A DNA stretch of 64,000 nt from Methylobacterium durans (GCF_003173715.1 NZ_CP029550.1:1922001-1986000); one strand, 5' to 3'; counted from the stretch's first letter, positions 10,722-21,200 are shown. A program made the numbers and translations. The notes: a model not told the origin generated them from the letters alone.

Positions 10722-11063
10722 ATGCCGCGCCTGCGCTCCGATTTCTTCGTCTCGGCCCAGATCCGGCGCCTCGACGTCGCGGGCATCCCGGCGGTGCTGC
10801 GCCGCCGCGGCGCGGCCGAGGCCGGCGCGATCTTCGTGAAGGTCGACCGCCTCGACGGCACGGCCGACCTCTACGGCCCGGCGCCCCAGGCCCTGTTCGA
10901 CGCCGAGACCTCGGGCGACCGGCGCTTCGCGCCGCTCCTGGCGGGCGCAGAGCCCCCCGCCGTCGAGGAGCGCCTCGCCCGGGAGGCCCGCTTCGACGGG
11001 GACCTCTGGATCATCGAGATCGACGACCGGGCGGGCCGGCATTTCCTGGATCTGGCGGAGTGA
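10722..11063 (+). CDS. DUF1491 family protein
   Basis: The 113-residue protein begins MPRLRSDFFVSAQIRRL and contains RRRGAAEAGAIFVKVDRLDG and FDGDLWIIEIDDR, which match the DUF1491 family; its function is unknown. ATG 10722 follows gagggagac. It is the third gene of the kinase and peptidoglycan-binding group, a neighbourhood I recall as conserved in Hyphomicrobiales. It is soluble, with no cofactor motif visible. Confidence 0.8.
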   Translation: MPRLRSDFFVSAQIRRLDVAGIPAVLRRRGAAEAGAIFVKVDRLDGTADLYGPAPQALFDAETSGDRRFAPLLAGAEPPAVEERLAREARFDGDLWIIEIDDRAGRHFLDLAE

Positions 11064-11130
11064 TCAACCAGTAGTGGCTCAAGCCGACTGACGGGGGATG
11101 AGGAACGTGAACCGAATCCGTTAGCAGAAT

Positions 11131-11442
11131 TCAGGCGGTGGGCAGGTCTTCGGCCGCCTCGTGCGGGATGGCATTCATCCGCTTCTTCCAGTCGGGGCCG
11201 GTTGCCCTGAAGCGATCGAGCACATCCCGATCGATGGCCAGGCCTACCCGTTGCTGTATCGGCGCGTCCTGTGTTTTGCGCAGCCTCGCCGCCCGATCGG
11301 GAAAGACGTCGGCAACGGGTCTCGCGCGCCGGAAGTCGCCCTCGATCCATTCCGGATTATCGGGATCCGACGCGATACCAGCCCGAAGTGCGGCCTCCTC
11401 AGTGTCAATGAGCGTCGGCGGCAAACGATCACGTTCGATCAA
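11131..11442 (-). CDS. brnA: BrnA-type antitoxin (DUF4415), unpaired
   Basis: The 103-residue protein ends with a ribbon-helix-helix-like segment (GLAIDRDVLDRFRATGPDWKKRMN) characteristic of BrnA/DUF4415 antitoxins, which bind and repress with the BrnT RNase. The start is TTG 11442, set by AGGAGG seven bases upstream. No brnT (DUF497) gene adjoins it: only 56 bp separate it from dgcA upstream, and DUF1491 lies on the other side. The long N-terminal part (residues 1-70) is longer than in minimal BrnA proteins. It may be a solitary regulator or a relic of a toxin-antitoxin pair. Confidence 0.7.
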   Translation of the reverse strand: MIERDRLPPTLIDTEEAALRAGIASDPDNPEWIEGDFRRARPVADVFPDRAARLRKTQDAPIQQRVGLAIDRDVLDRFRATGPDWKKRMNAIPHEAAEDLPTA

Positions 11443-11498
11443 CGTACAACCTCCTCTCAGCGCGACCAGCCCGGCGCAGGCTGAACCTCCAACGCTCC

Positions 11499-12494
11499 TT
11501 ACCCCCACAGCTCGGCTTGCGGCGGATGGATCGTGCTGCCCTCGAAGACGAGGCCGGGCTCCCGGTCGCGGGCGAGCAGCAGGGGGCCGTCGAGGTCGAC
11601 ATAGGCCGCGTGGTGGGCGAGCAGCATGGCGGGCGCCATGGCGAGCGAGGTGCCGACCATGCAGCCGACCATCAGGGCGAGGCCGCGCGCCCGCGCCTCG
11701 TGGGCGAGCATCACCGCCTCGGTGAGCCCGCCCGTCTTGTCGAGCTTGATGTTGATGGCGTCGTAGCGCTCGGCCACCGCGTCGAGGCCGGCGCGATCGT
11801 GCAGGCTCTCGTCGGCGCAGATCGGGATCGGGCGCTGTATCCGGGCGAGGAGATCGTCCTCGCCCGCGGGCAGGGGCTGCTCGATCAGGCCGACACGGGC
11901 CTCGATGCAGGCCGCGAGGTTCGCCGCGAAGGTCGCCTCGCGCCACGCCTCGTTGGCATCGACGATCAGGCGGGCATCCGGCGCGCCCCGGCGCACGGCG
12001 GCGATCCGCTCCGGGTCGCCCTCGCCGCCGAGCTTCACCTTGAGGAGGGGCCGGTACGACGCGGCGCGAGCGGCCGCCTCCATGCTCTCCGGGCTGCCGA
12101 GGCTAAGCGTATAGGCGGTGGTGGCGGGCGCCGGCGCCGGGAGGCCCGCGATCTCCCAGGCCGGGCGTCCGGCGAGCTTCGCCTCGAGATCGAACAGGGC
12201 GCAGTCGAGGGCGTTGCGCGCCGCGCCCGCCGGCATCCGCTCCATGAGGTCCGTGCGGGTGAGGCCGGCGGCCACCGCCTCGGCCTGCGCCGCGAGAAGG
12301 TCGGCGACGCTCTCGGGCGTCTCGCCGTAGCGGGCATAAGGGACGCACTCGCCCCGGCCCGTGACGGTCCGCTCGCCCTCCTCGCAGGCGAGGCTCGCCA
12401 CCACCACCACGGCCTCGGTGCGGCTGCCGCGGGCGATGGTGAAGGCCCCCGCGATCGGGAAGCGCTCGACGGCGACGGAGAGGCGGCGGCTCAA
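11499..12494 (-). CDS. dgcA: N-acetyl-D-glutamate racemase, enolase superfamily
   Basis: DgcA belongs to the muconate-lactonizing/dipeptide-epimerase group of the enolase superfamily. With DgcN it converts D-glutamate through N-acetyl intermediates to L-glutamate. Visible active-site elements are the KVKLGG lysine pair, VDANEAW, IEQPLP, CADES and IKLDKTGG, in the usual order. The start is TTG 12494, overlapping the dgcN stop (TTGA) after AGGAG, so the two are translationally coupled. Older annotation would call it L-Ala-D/L-Glu epimerase; pairing with a DUF1611 gene favours DgcA. Confidence 0.85.
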   Translation of the reverse strand: MSRRLSVAVERFPIAGAFTIARGSRTEAVVVVASLACEEGERTVTGRGECVPYARYGETPESVADLLAAQAEAVAAGLTRTDLMERMPAGAARNALDCALFDLEAKLAGRPAWEIAGLPAPAPATTAYTLSLGSPESMEAAARAASYRPLLKVKLGGEGDPERIAAVRRGAPDARLIVDANEAWREATFAANLAACIEARVGLIEQPLPAGEDDLLARIQRPIPICADESLHDRAGLDAVAERYDAINIKLDKTGGLTEAVMLAHEARARGLALMVGCMVGTSLAMAPAMLLAHHAAYVDLDGPLLLARDREPGLVFEGSTIHPPQAELWG

Positions 12495-13516
12495 GCGGAC
12501 GCTCCTGCGGCGGGAAATTCGGCGACGAGGCGGTCGACGAGGCCGTCGACCCCGAAGCGCACTGGGTCCGTTGCCGGAAGATCGTGCTCGGCCGCGATCG
12601 CGTCCAGGGTGCGGCGCGCCTCGTCCTCGGACAGGGCCTGCGTGTTCACGGCGATGCCGACCGGGCGGATGCCGGGATTGGTCAACCGGCCGAGCCGGAT
12701 CGTCATGTCGATCACCGCGGCGATCGTCGGCAGCGGATGCTCGACGCCGCGCATCGTCGTGCGCGTCGGCTCGTGGCAGACCACGAAGGCGTCCGGCTGC
12801 GCCCCGTGCAACAGCCCGAGGCTGACGCCCGCGAAGGAGGGGTGGAACAGGGAGCCCTGTCCCTCGATCAAGTCCCAGTGGTTCGGGTCGGCGGCGGGCG
12901 AGATCCACTCGACGGCACCCGAGATGAAATCGGCCACCACCGCGTCGATCGCGGCGCCACGGCCCGAGATGAAGACGCCCGTCTGCCCGGTGGCGCGGAA
13001 CTCCGCGTCGAGGCCGCGGGCGCGCATGCCGCGCTCCAGCGCCAGGACCGTGTACTTCTTCCCCACCGAGCAGTCCGTGCCGACGGTGAGCAGGCGCAGG
13101 CCCGGCCGCTTCGTGCCCTTGCCGGTGGCGAAGCTCTCGGTGGTGTGGCGCACGTCGTGGAGGCGGCGGCCGCGGGCCTTCGCGGCCGCCGCGATGGCCG
13201 GGACGGAGCCGAGGCGCACGTGCAGGCCGCTCGCCACGTCGAGGCCGGCTTCGAGCGCCGCGACGATCTCGGCCACCCAGTGATCGGGCAGGACCCCGCC
13301 CGCGTTGACGACGCCGATCACCATCGTGCGGCAGCCGCGCTCCACGGCCTCGGCGAGCGTCAGGTCCGGGATATCGAGATCGGCCGCGCAGCCGGGCAGG
13401 CGCAATTGCCCGACGCACCAATCCGGGCGCCAATCGGCGATGCCGTAGGCGGTCTTGGCGGCCAGATGGTCCGGCACGTCGCCGAGGAACATCAGGTAGG
13501 GGGTGTCGATCTGCAT
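12491..13516 (-). CDS. dgcN: DUF1611 N-acetyltransferase DgcN
   Basis: DUF1611 proteins carry a P-loop-like C-terminal domain, here TVGTDCSVGKKYT. The family member DgcN acetylates D-glutamate before racemisation by DgcA. The N-terminal part has GIADWRPDWCVGQLRLPG and GVVNAGGVLPDHW; further on are EGQGSLFHPSF and VVCHEPTRT, all typical of the family. The gene starts at ATG 13516 and overlaps dgcA by 4 bp. Together they suggest that the cell can use D-glutamate, for instance from turned-over murein or environmental D-amino acids. Confidence 0.85.
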   Translation of the reverse strand: MQIDTPYLMFLGDVPDHLAAKTAYGIADWRPDWCVGQLRLPGCAADLDIPDLTLAEAVERGCRTMVIGVVNAGGVLPDHWVAEIVAALEAGLDVASGLHVRLGSVPAIAAAAKARGRRLHDVRHTTESFATGKGTKRPGLRLLTVGTDCSVGKKYTVLALERGMRARGLDAEFRATGQTGVFISGRGAAIDAVVADFISGAVEWISPAADPNHWDLIEGQGSLFHPSFAGVSLGLLHGAQPDAFVVCHEPTRTTMRGVEHPLPTIAAVIDMTIRLGRLTNPGIRPVGIAVNTQALSEDEARRTLDAIAAEHDLPATDPVRFGVDGLVDRLVAEFPAAGASA

Positions 13517-13734
13517 CGGTCTCGCTCGCCCGAGGACGCCCGCGGCGGCGTCCCCGCCTCTATGCGGGATCGGCGCGCGAAGGCCAATGCAGGTTGCCGG
13601 CCAGCCCGTCCGGGTGGAGCGGGGCGGAAACGCAGATTCGCGCGCGCGCCGCTTGAGCCGCGGGCGGCAAGATGGCAATCCGGACCTGCCGAAACGTCCC
13701 GGATCCCGGGCGCCGGTGGAGATCGCGATCCCGC

Positions 13735-14379
13735 ATGAAGATGTACGGCAACTGGCGCTCGGCCGCCGCCTTCCGGGTGCGGATCGCGCTCAACCTCAAG
13801 GGCATCCCCTACGAGGAAACCTTCATCGACCTCGACGCGGGCGAGCAGCACGCGCCGGACTTCCGCAGGATCAACCCGCAGGGGGCGGTGCCGGCCCTGT
13901 TCGACGGCGAGGGGCCGCCGCTGACGCAGTCGCTGGCGATCCTCGACTACCTGGAGGAGACGCATCCCGCGGTGCCGCTGCTCCCGGAGGAGCCCCGCGC
14001 CCGCGCCCGGGCGCGCTCGCTGGCGCAGGTCGTCGCCTGCGACACCCACCCGCTCTACGTGCCGCGAGTGCGCAATTACCTGATGCAGGCCTACGATCTG
14101 CCCAAGGAGCGGATGATGGGCTTCGTGCGCCACGCCTTCGAGACGGGGCTGACGGTCCTGGAGACCCGCCTCTCGACCGAGGACGGCACCGGTCGCTACT
14201 GCCAAGGCGACCGGGTCAGCCACGCCGATCTCTGCCTCGTGAGCCTCTGGGTGGGCACGGGCATCTTCGGCGTCGCGCAGGAGCCCTACCCGACGGTGCG
14301 GCGCATCGCCGAGGCCTGCCTCGCCGAGGACGCCTTCGCGAAGGCCCACCCGCTGCGCCAGCCGGGCGCACCGGCCTGA
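13735..14379 (+). CDS. maiA: maleylacetoacetate isomerase, glutathione S-transferase zeta type
   Basis: The enzyme isomerises maleylacetoacetate to fumarylacetoacetate in tyrosine/homogentisate degradation, using glutathione. The N-terminal thioredoxin-like domain shows NWRSAAAFRVRIALNLKGI, with the zeta-class Ser-Ala-Ala region, then NPQGAVPAL and TQSLAILDYLEE. The helical C-terminal domain follows, with a VSHADLCLVS segment. At 214 residues it has normal length. No other homogentisate gene adjoins it, so the substrate is assigned by family only. Confidence 0.85.
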   Translation: MKMYGNWRSAAAFRVRIALNLKGIPYEETFIDLDAGEQHAPDFRRINPQGAVPALFDGEGPPLTQSLAILDYLEETHPAVPLLPEEPRARARARSLAQVVACDTHPLYVPRVRNYLMQAYDLPKERMMGFVRHAFETGLTVLETRLSTEDGTGRYCQGDRVSHADLCLVSLWVGTGIFGVAQEPYPTVRRIAEACLAEDAFAKAHPLRQPGAPA

Positions 14380-14482
14380 GGCGCGACGCCGCGGGATTGG
14401 AATTTTTCTCAAACTCGTGCCTAGGCTGGCACCGCGTTGGCGGCGCGGCCGCGACGGCCGCGCAGAGGGGACGGGAGAGCGT

Positions 14483-15814
14483 ATGGTACCGGGCGAGAAC
14501 GAGGTTGGGCTGCACCGGATCGTGGTCGTCGGCGGGGGCGCCGCCGGGCTCCAGCTCGCGACGAAGCTCGGCGAGAAGCTGGGCCGGCGCCGCAAGGCGC
14601 ACGTCACCCTGGTCGACCGGGCGCGGACCCACATCTGGAAGCCGCTCCTGCACGAGGTGGCGGCGGGCAGCCTCGACGTCGGCCACCACGCCGTCGACTA
14701 CCTGCACCACGCCCACGAGCACCATTTCCGCTACCGGATCGGCGAGATGACGGGGCTCGACCGGGGCAGCCGCACGATCCAGCTCGCGGCGAGCCTCGAC
14801 GCTGAGGGGCGCGAGGTCACGCCCGTGCGGTCGATCGCCTACGACACGCTGGTGATGGCGGTGGGCTCGACCACCAACGATTTCGGGACGCCGGGGGTGA
14901 AGGAGCACGCCATCGCCCTCGACACGCAGGACCAGGCGATCCGCTTCCAGCAGCGCCTGATCAACGCGATGCTGCGGGCCCACACGCAGACCGGGCCGGT
15001 GCGGCCAGGCCAGCTCCACGTCACCGTGATCGGCGCCGGCGCGACGGGCACCGAACTCGCCGCCGAGCTCCACCGCACCACCCGCCAGGTCGCCTCGACG
15101 GGCCTCGACCGGATCGACCCGGCCAAGGACCTCAAGATCACCCTGGTCGAGGCGGCCGAGCGGATCCTGCCCGCGGTGCCCGCCCGGCTCTCGGGCGAGG
15201 TGATGACCCTCCTCAGCAAGATCGGCGTGGAGGTGCGCACGAACGCCCGCGTCACCGAGGTGCGGGCGGACGGGGTGCAGCTCGCCGACGGCGGCTTCAT
15301 CCCCTCCGAGCTCGTGGTCTGGGCGGCCGGCGTGAAGGCGCCGCCCTTCCTCCACGAGATCGGCGGCCTCGAGACCACGCGCACCAACCAGCTCGTCGTG
15401 ACGCCGACCCTGCAGACGACGCGCGACCCGGACATCTTCGCGATCGGCGACTGCGCCTACCTCGTGGAGCCCGGCTCCGACACCCCGATCCCGCCGCGCG
15501 CCCAGGCCGCCCACCAGCAGGCGAGCTACCTGATCAAGCAGATCCCGAACAAGATGGCCGGCCGGGCGCTGCCGCCCTTCAAGTACCGGGATTTCGGCTC
15601 GCTCGTGTCGCTCGGCGAGTACTCGACGGTCGGCAACCTGATGGGCTTCATCCAGGGGAAGAACATGTTCATCGCCGGGCTGTTCGCCCGGATGATGTAC
15701 CGCTCGCTCTACAAGATGCATGAGCAGGCGCTGCACGGCACCTGGAAGACCGCCCTCGACGCGCTGGCCCGCGCCCTGACCCGGCGCACCGAGCCGCGGG
15801 TGAAGCTGCACTGA
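14483..15814 (+). CDS. ndh: type II NADH dehydrogenase (FAD-dependent)
   Basis: NDH-2 passes electrons from NADH to quinone at the inner face of the membrane without pumping protons. A first dinucleotide fold (IVVVGGGAAGLQLATKLG, residues about 13-30) binds FAD. The second, VIGAGATGTELAAEL, binds NADH. FAIGDCAYL and PPRAQAAHQQ near the C-terminus are typical of NDH-2, as is the hydrophobic LMGFIQGKNMFIAGLFARMMY membrane-contact segment. ATG 14483 follows ggggacgggagagc. The gene stands alone, about 100 bp after maiA. Confidence 0.9.
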   Translation: MVPGENEVGLHRIVVVGGGAAGLQLATKLGEKLGRRRKAHVTLVDRARTHIWKPLLHEVAAGSLDVGHHAVDYLHHAHEHHFRYRIGEMTGLDRGSRTIQLAASLDAEGREVTPVRSIAYDTLVMAVGSTTNDFGTPGVKEHAIALDTQDQAIRFQQRLINAMLRAHTQTGPVRPGQLHVTVIGAGATGTELAAELHRTTRQVASTGLDRIDPAKDLKITLVEAAERILPAVPARLSGEVMTLLSKIGVEVRTNARVTEVRADGVQLADGGFIPSELVVWAAGVKAPPFLHEIGGLETTRTNQLVVTPTLQTTRDPDIFAIGDCAYLVEPGSDTPIPPRAQAAHQQASYLIKQIPNKMAGRALPPFKYRDFGSLVSLGEYSTVGNLMGFIQGKNMFIAGLFARMMYRSLYKMHEQALHGTWKTALDALARALTRRTEPRVKLH

Positions 15815-15895
15815 GCGCGCTCCTCCCCCTCTTCGTCCCGCCCTATCTGTCGTGAGCGCGCCGGCACGGACCGGCGCGACCACGAGGAAACGACC

Positions 15896-16207
15896 ATGAT
15901 CCTGATCAGCGTCATGTATCCGGGCGGCGCCGGCACGACCTTCGACATGGGTTACTATCTCGGCCACCACATGCCGCTGGTGCGCGAGCGCTGGCGGCCG
16001 CTCGGCCTGCACGAGGCCAAGATCGTGCGCGGCACCGGCACCCCGGACGGGAAACCCGCCCCCTATCAGGTGATGGCGCTCCTCACCTTCGACTCGGAAG
16101 AGGCCTTCAAGGCGGCGGTCGACCGGCACGGGGACGAGATCTTCGGCGACATCCCGAAATTCACCGACGTGCAGCCGGTGGTGCAGCTCAACGACTTCCC
16201 GGAATAG
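15896..16207 (+). CDS. EthD family reductase
   Basis: This 103-residue dimeric alpha/beta-barrel type protein has the family core VMYPGGAGTTFDMGYYLGHHMPLVRERW, shown here in two parts: VMYPGGAGTTFDMGYYL then GHHMPLVRERW. EthD-like proteins are poorly understood; some assist oxidative degradation. ATG 15896 follows cgaggaaacgacc. The next gene begins only 8 bp downstream, so the two may form an operon. Confidence 0.85.
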   Translation: MILISVMYPGGAGTTFDMGYYLGHHMPLVRERWRPLGLHEAKIVRGTGTPDGKPAPYQVMALLTFDSEEAFKAAVDRHGDEIFGDIPKFTDVQPVVQLNDFPE

Positions 16208-16215
16208 ACGCGGGC

Positions 16216-16542
16216 ATGATCGACATCATCAAGCAGATCCAGGAGCGCAACCCCGCGCTGGGCTCCACCATCATCGTGCTGCGCCCCGATTCCCGGGCGC
16301 TCGCCGACGCGGAGCATCTGAACCCGGAGGCGGACGCCTGGATCGCGGAGCGGGCGCCCGGCGCCCGCCTCTCGCGGGAGACGGTCCTGCTCGCGCCCTA
16401 TCCCGGCGGCGTGCCGGCCGAGCGCACGGTGACGGTGCTGGCCTTCGCGAACGCGCAGCACCTCGCCGCCTTCGCGACGGCCTGGACGGCCGATCCGGAA
16501 CCGGAGGAGGACGAGACGGCCCCGGGGCCCGCGGCCGGCTGA
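16216..16542 (+). CDS. hypothetical protein following the EthD gene
   Basis: I do not recognise this 108-residue soluble protein. It starts MIDIIKQIQERNPALGSTII, has one Ala-rich helix (LAFANAQHLAAFATAW) and ends in an acidic, Pro-rich tail (EPEEDETAPGPAAG). The 8-bp gap to the EthD gene suggests cotranscription. Codon use resembles its neighbours, so it is likely real. Confidence 0.65.
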   Translation: MIDIIKQIQERNPALGSTIIVLRPDSRALADAEHLNPEADAWIAERAPGARLSRETVLLAPYPGGVPAERTVTVLAFANAQHLAAFATAWTADPEPEEDETAPGPAAG

Positions 16543-16594
16543 TCCACCCTTCTGTCCCGGGCGCAAGGAGCGCGGGACAGGCGCCGGAATCTCC

Positions 16595-19500
16595 TCAGGC
16601 GGCCGCCTGCAGGTCGCGGATCGCGGCGAGGGTCGCCGTCCGCAGGGTCTCCAGGCGGCTGAGCGAGGCGGACAGGTCGGCGCCGGAATTGGCCGCCGCC
16701 TCGATCTCCCGGCACAAAGCCGAGAGCCCGGTGAAGCCGAGGACGCCGGCCGCCGAGACCATGGCGTGGGCGTCATGGGCGATCTGGGCGCGGTCGGTCT
16801 CGCCCGGGCGGAAGCGCTCGCCGAGTTCGCCCGCGAGCAGCGACAAGAGGCCGTTGAGGCGGACCGGGCCGATATTCTCCTCCAGCGCGGCGAGCGCGCT
16901 CCGGTCGGGCCGCGCCGCCTCGGCGGGGTCCGGCTCGTCCGCGCGCCGGCCGGGACCGGCCCAGCGGGCGATGGTCGCGAGCAGGTCGGCCCGGCGGAAC
17001 GGCTTGCCGACATGGTCGTCCATGCCCGCCTCGCGCAGCGCCGCGATCTGCTGGGGCAGGACGTTCGCCGTCATCGCGACGATGGGCACGCCGCGGGCGG
17101 GCGAGGGAAGCGTCCGGATCCGGCGCGTCGCGGTCAGGCCGTCCATGCCCGGCATCTGCACGTCCATCAGGACGAGATCGTAGCCCGTGCCGGCCGTGAA
17201 TTCCGCCTCCACGGCGGCCACCGCCTCCGCGCCGTCCCCGGCCACCTCGACCGAGAATCCCTGCGCCTCGAGGACCGAGCGGGCCAGCTCCCGGTTGATG
17301 GGCACGTCCTCGACGAGGAGGATGCGCAGCGGCGCCGCCTCCCGGGCGGGCGCCGCGTGCGCGGCGTGCTGGGCCGTCTCGCCCGGGCCGCGTCGCTGCG
17401 CGGCAGCGTCAGGGTGAACCAGAAGGTGGAGCCCGCCCCCTCGCGGCTCTGGACGCCGATCTCGCCGCCCATCAGCGTCACGATGTGGCGGCAGATCACG
17501 AGGCCGAGGCCGGTGCCTCCGAAGCGGCGGCTGATCGAGCCGTCGACCTGGCTGAAGCGCTTGAACAGGCGGCCCTGATGCGCGGGCGCGATGCCGATGC
17601 CCGTATCCGTCACCTCGAAGCGCAGGCTCTCGCCCGCCGGCCCGCCGCCGCCGTGGCGCACCTTGAGGGCGACGGAGCCGGCGGGCGTGAACTTCACCGC
17701 GTTGTTGAGGAGGTTGAGCAGGACCTGCCGCAGGCGCTGCGGATCGCCGACGACGTAGTGCGGCAGGGCGAGATCGAAATGGGCCTCGATCCGGAGCCCG
17801 CTCTTGAGGGCGCCGCCCCGCACGATCGAGACCGTGCTGTCGATCAGGGGCAGGAGCGGGAAGGGCACGGGATCGAGGGTGAGTTGGCCGGCCTCGATCT
17901 TCGAGAAGTCGAGGATGTCGTTGACGACGGTGAGGAGCGCGGTCCCGGAATCCTGCACGAGTTCCAGGCGCCGCCGGCTCTCCGCGCTGAGATTCGGCTC
18001 GTCGAGCAGGAGGTCGGCGTAGCCGAGGATGCCGTTCAGCGGCGTGCGGATCTCGTGGCTCATCGCCGCGAGGAACTCGCTCTTGGCCGCGCTCGCCCGC
18101 TCGGCCTCCGCCGTGGCGGCGCGCAAAGCCGCCTCCGCGTTCCTGCGCTCGGTGATGTCGAGATGCAGCCCGACCATGCGGTAGGGCTGGTCGTGCGCGT
18201 CGAACAGGGTGCGGCCGCGGGCGTAGATCCAGCGCTCGCCGACCCGGTACTCGGTGGCGTAGGTGGTGCGGGTGTCGATGGCGCGGCGGATCGCATCCCA
18301 GGCTTGCGGCGCGTCGTCCGGGTGCAGCAGGGCGGTCCATTCGGCGGTGGTGAGCCCGCGCGCCCGCCCCAGATCGGGCAGCCCGTACATCCGCAGGCTC
18401 TCGGGCGACAGGACGCTGACGCCGGCGTGCATGTCCCAGTCCCAGGTGCCGGCATCGGCGGCCTCGAGGGCGATGTGCAGGAGATCCTGCGCCGCCTCCT
18501 CGGCAATCCGGGCGGTCACGATGTCGTCGATGTCGAGGGCGGTGCCGAGCCACTCGACCGCGGCCCCTTCCTCGCCCTGGTGGTGCACCGGCGTCATGGC
18601 GAGCTTGTGCCAGCGGTAGGCGCCGTCGTGCCGGCGCAGGCGCCACTGCCCGAGAACCCCTCCCCGTGGCGACGGCGCGGCGCCACGCGGCCTCCATGGC
18701 CGACGCGTCCTCCGGGTGGTTGCGGGCGATCCGGTCGGTGCGGGCCGTGCCGAGGGGGCCGTAATAGGCCTCGAAGCAGGGATTGGCGTAGGTCGCCTCC
18801 CCGTCCGCCGAGCGCATCGTCCAGACGAGGAGCGGCAGCGTGTCGGCGAGGCTGCGGTAGCGGGTGTCGCTCCGGCGCAGCTCGGCTTCCGCGCGGCGCC
18901 GCTCGGTGACGTCGATCAGGATGCCGAACAGGCTCTCGGTGGCGCCGGTGGCGTCCGCCCGGCAGGTGCCGCGCACGACCACGTTGCGGCAGGTCCCGTC
19001 CGGTCGCCGGATCCGCGCCTCGAACGCGAAATCCTCCCCCGCGCGATGGCGCCCTCCACCAGGGCGACGAGGCGAGCCCGCTCGTCCGGGTGATAGAGTT
19101 CGGCGAAGACCGAGAGATGGGGCGGCGCGCTGCCCGGGTCGCGGCCGGTGATGCGGTAGAGCCCCTCCGACCAGACGGGCTGGCCGTCGGGCAGATCGAC
19201 CCGCCAATGGCCGATATTGGCGAGTTGCTCGGCCATGGTCAGGAGCCGGTTCGCGTTGGCCTGCACCTGCTCGCGCCGCGCGATCTCGCCGGCCTGCTCG
19301 GCGATCAGCGCCTCGTGGGCGAGGCGGGCCTCGACCTCCGCGCGGTGTCGGGCATTCGTCCCGTGCAGGCGCAGATGCGCCACGACGATCGCGGCGAGGT
19401 CGGCGAGCGCGGCGGCATCCGCGTCCGGGAAGTCCCGGGGCTCCGGATCGAGGATACAGAGAGCGCCGACCCGGATGCCCTCGGAGAGGATCAGGGGCGC

Positions 19501-19854
19501 GCCGGCGTAGAAGCGCAGGTTTCTCTCGCGGATCAGCCGGTTGTCGCGAAAGCGCGGATCGCCCTGCAGATCCGGGACGGCGAGGACCGCATCGGTCTGG
19601 ATCGTGTGGTGGCAGACGCTCGTGGCGCGGGGCACCTCGCCCGGGACCAGATCGCATTCGGTCTTCAGCCACATCCGGTCGGCGTCGATGAGCGAGACGT
19701 AGGCCGCGCTGACCCCGAACAGGCGCTCGGCGGTGCGGCAGACGGCCTCGAAATGCGCCTCCGGGGGCGTGTCGAGGATCTGCAATTCGTGCAGGGCCGC
19801 GAGGCGCTCCGCCTCGCCGTGCAACCGCGTCTCCACCCTCACGCCCCGAATCAC
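16595..19854 (-). CDS. hybrid sensor kinase GAF-PAS-PAS-PAS-HisKA-HATPase-REC-Hpt, broken by four missing bases
   Basis: Domain order is GAF (residues about 10-155: ATSVCHHTIQTD, FYAGAPLI), three PAS/PAC units, HisKA with SHEIRTPLNGILGYAD, HATPase with NLLNNAVKFT and GTGLGLVIC, a receiver with LVLMDVQMPGMDG, and a C-terminal Hpt-like domain (AHDAHAMVSAAGVLGFTGL). It is a cytoplasmic phosphorelay protein with no membrane helix. The frame changes near 19040 (G5 run, one base), near 18657-18664 (two adjacent G4 runs, one base each) and near 17385 (CCC, one base). Adding these bases gives one continuous protein of roughly 1088 residues (RGEDFAFEAR, TGEGVLGQWRLRR and AAPGETAQHAA at the joins). The signal sensed is unknown; the neighbour upstream is an O-antigen ligase-type gene. 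Confidence 0.8.
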
Positions 19855-19899
19855 TCTGGTCTCCGAACGCGCATCCTGTGCCGGGACCTGCGGCGGAAA

Positions 19900-21200
19900 T
19901 CAGCACACACGTGCGCGAGAAACGCGATCCGCGTGCCAGCGCAGGCGCGCCGCCTCCAGCGCCCAGACCATGCCGAGCATCATGTAGACGTGGCGCCACT
20001 TCTCGATGTCGATCTGGACGGCCTGGACGAAGAACATCAGGAGGGCCGGCCAGACGATCTGGGCATGGGCCCGGTGAGGCGAATCCAGCCGCATCAGCCG
20101 GAACCCCACGAAGCCCGTCGCGAGGACGAGGCCGATGAAGACGGTGCCGCCGAGCCAGCCGCCGTTGGCGAAGCTGCCGATGTAGGAATTGTGCGGCTCC
20201 AGCCCGAAGGTCAGGCGCCAGTGCATCGGCCCCATCCCCATCGGCATCGCGACGAGCATGTTCAGGCCGCGGAGCTGGTTGCCGAAGCGGCCGGTCTCGC
20301 CCTCGTCGTAGGACTGGGTCATGGCGGCGCGCGTCTCGAACATCTGCGCCACGTGGTCGACGGAGAGGAGCGCCAGGATCGCCACGATCCCGAGGAGCGC
20401 GGTGAGCAGCGTCAGGCCGACGATGCGGCGGCGCAGGCGCGGAGCGCCCGCGTAGACGGAGGCGACCATGACGCCGACCGCGACCGCGCTGCCGCCCCAG
20501 GAGCCGCGGAGAACGAGAGGAAGATGCCCGCCAGGACGACGAGCAGGGCCGCGAGCGCCACGACCGGGCGCCGCACGCTGCCCGTGAGCAGGCCGTGCAT
20601 CAGGTAGAGGGCGCCGAGGGTGAGAAAGGAGCCGAACACGTTCGGGTCCTGGAAGGTGCCAGACGCCCGGCCGTACTTGTAGAACAGGTCCTCGATGCCG
20701 AGGAGGTCGAGGTAGCCGACGATGCCGAGCGAGGCCGAGAACACGCAGCTCGCGGTGTAGGCCTTCAGCGCCAGCTCCATGCGGGCCGTCGTCTCGTCCG
20801 CGAACAGCATCGCGAAGAACAGGCAGGTGGCGACGAGATAGGCGAGCTGGATCGTCCAGGTGAGGGGCACCGGCTCGTTGAGATAGGGGATCAGCGCGGC
20901 GGCGATGGCGACGAGATAGAGGAGGAGGAGGGACGCGAGCGGCAGCACGCCCCGGTGCAGGCGCAGGCCGAGGCAGGCCCAGAGCAGCATGGTCGGGATC
21001 GCCACCACGTCGTAGGGCGAGGTCTCCGAGAAGGCGAAGCAGGCGAAGAAGATGAAGGCTGCGAGCAGGGCGCCCGCGAGACCCCGCAGGGCGGCGAGGA
21101 CAGGCACGCCCGCCCAGGCGCCGCGGGTGGAGAGGGCCCCGGCGCTCGGAGGGCCGGCGAGGATCGCGCCGGCGGCCGGCGGGGCGAGGGTGGACGCCAT
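19900..21200 (-). CDS. O-antigen ligase/polymerase family membrane protein, one frameshift
   Basis: About ten membrane helices surround a conserved central motif (GTFQDPNVFGSFL) and a later periplasmic loop (GLEPHNSYIGSFANGG) typical of the Wzy_C/O-antigen ligase family, which joins or polymerises surface glycans in the periplasm. The frame breaks near 20512, where one C is missing; adding it gives FLSFSRGSWGGSAVAVG. The start is ATG 21200. No other surface-polysaccharide genes adjoin it, so the glycan is unknown. The hybrid kinase begins 45 bp downstream on the same strand. Confidence 0.8.

Noticed and set aside
13517..13734. Regulatory element between dgcN and maiA
   Set aside because: Nothing beyond general GC-rich sequence was visible.
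16595..19854. Several separate kinase genes instead of one
   Set aside because: Domains follow in natural order across each break, and single-base repairs join them seamlessly.
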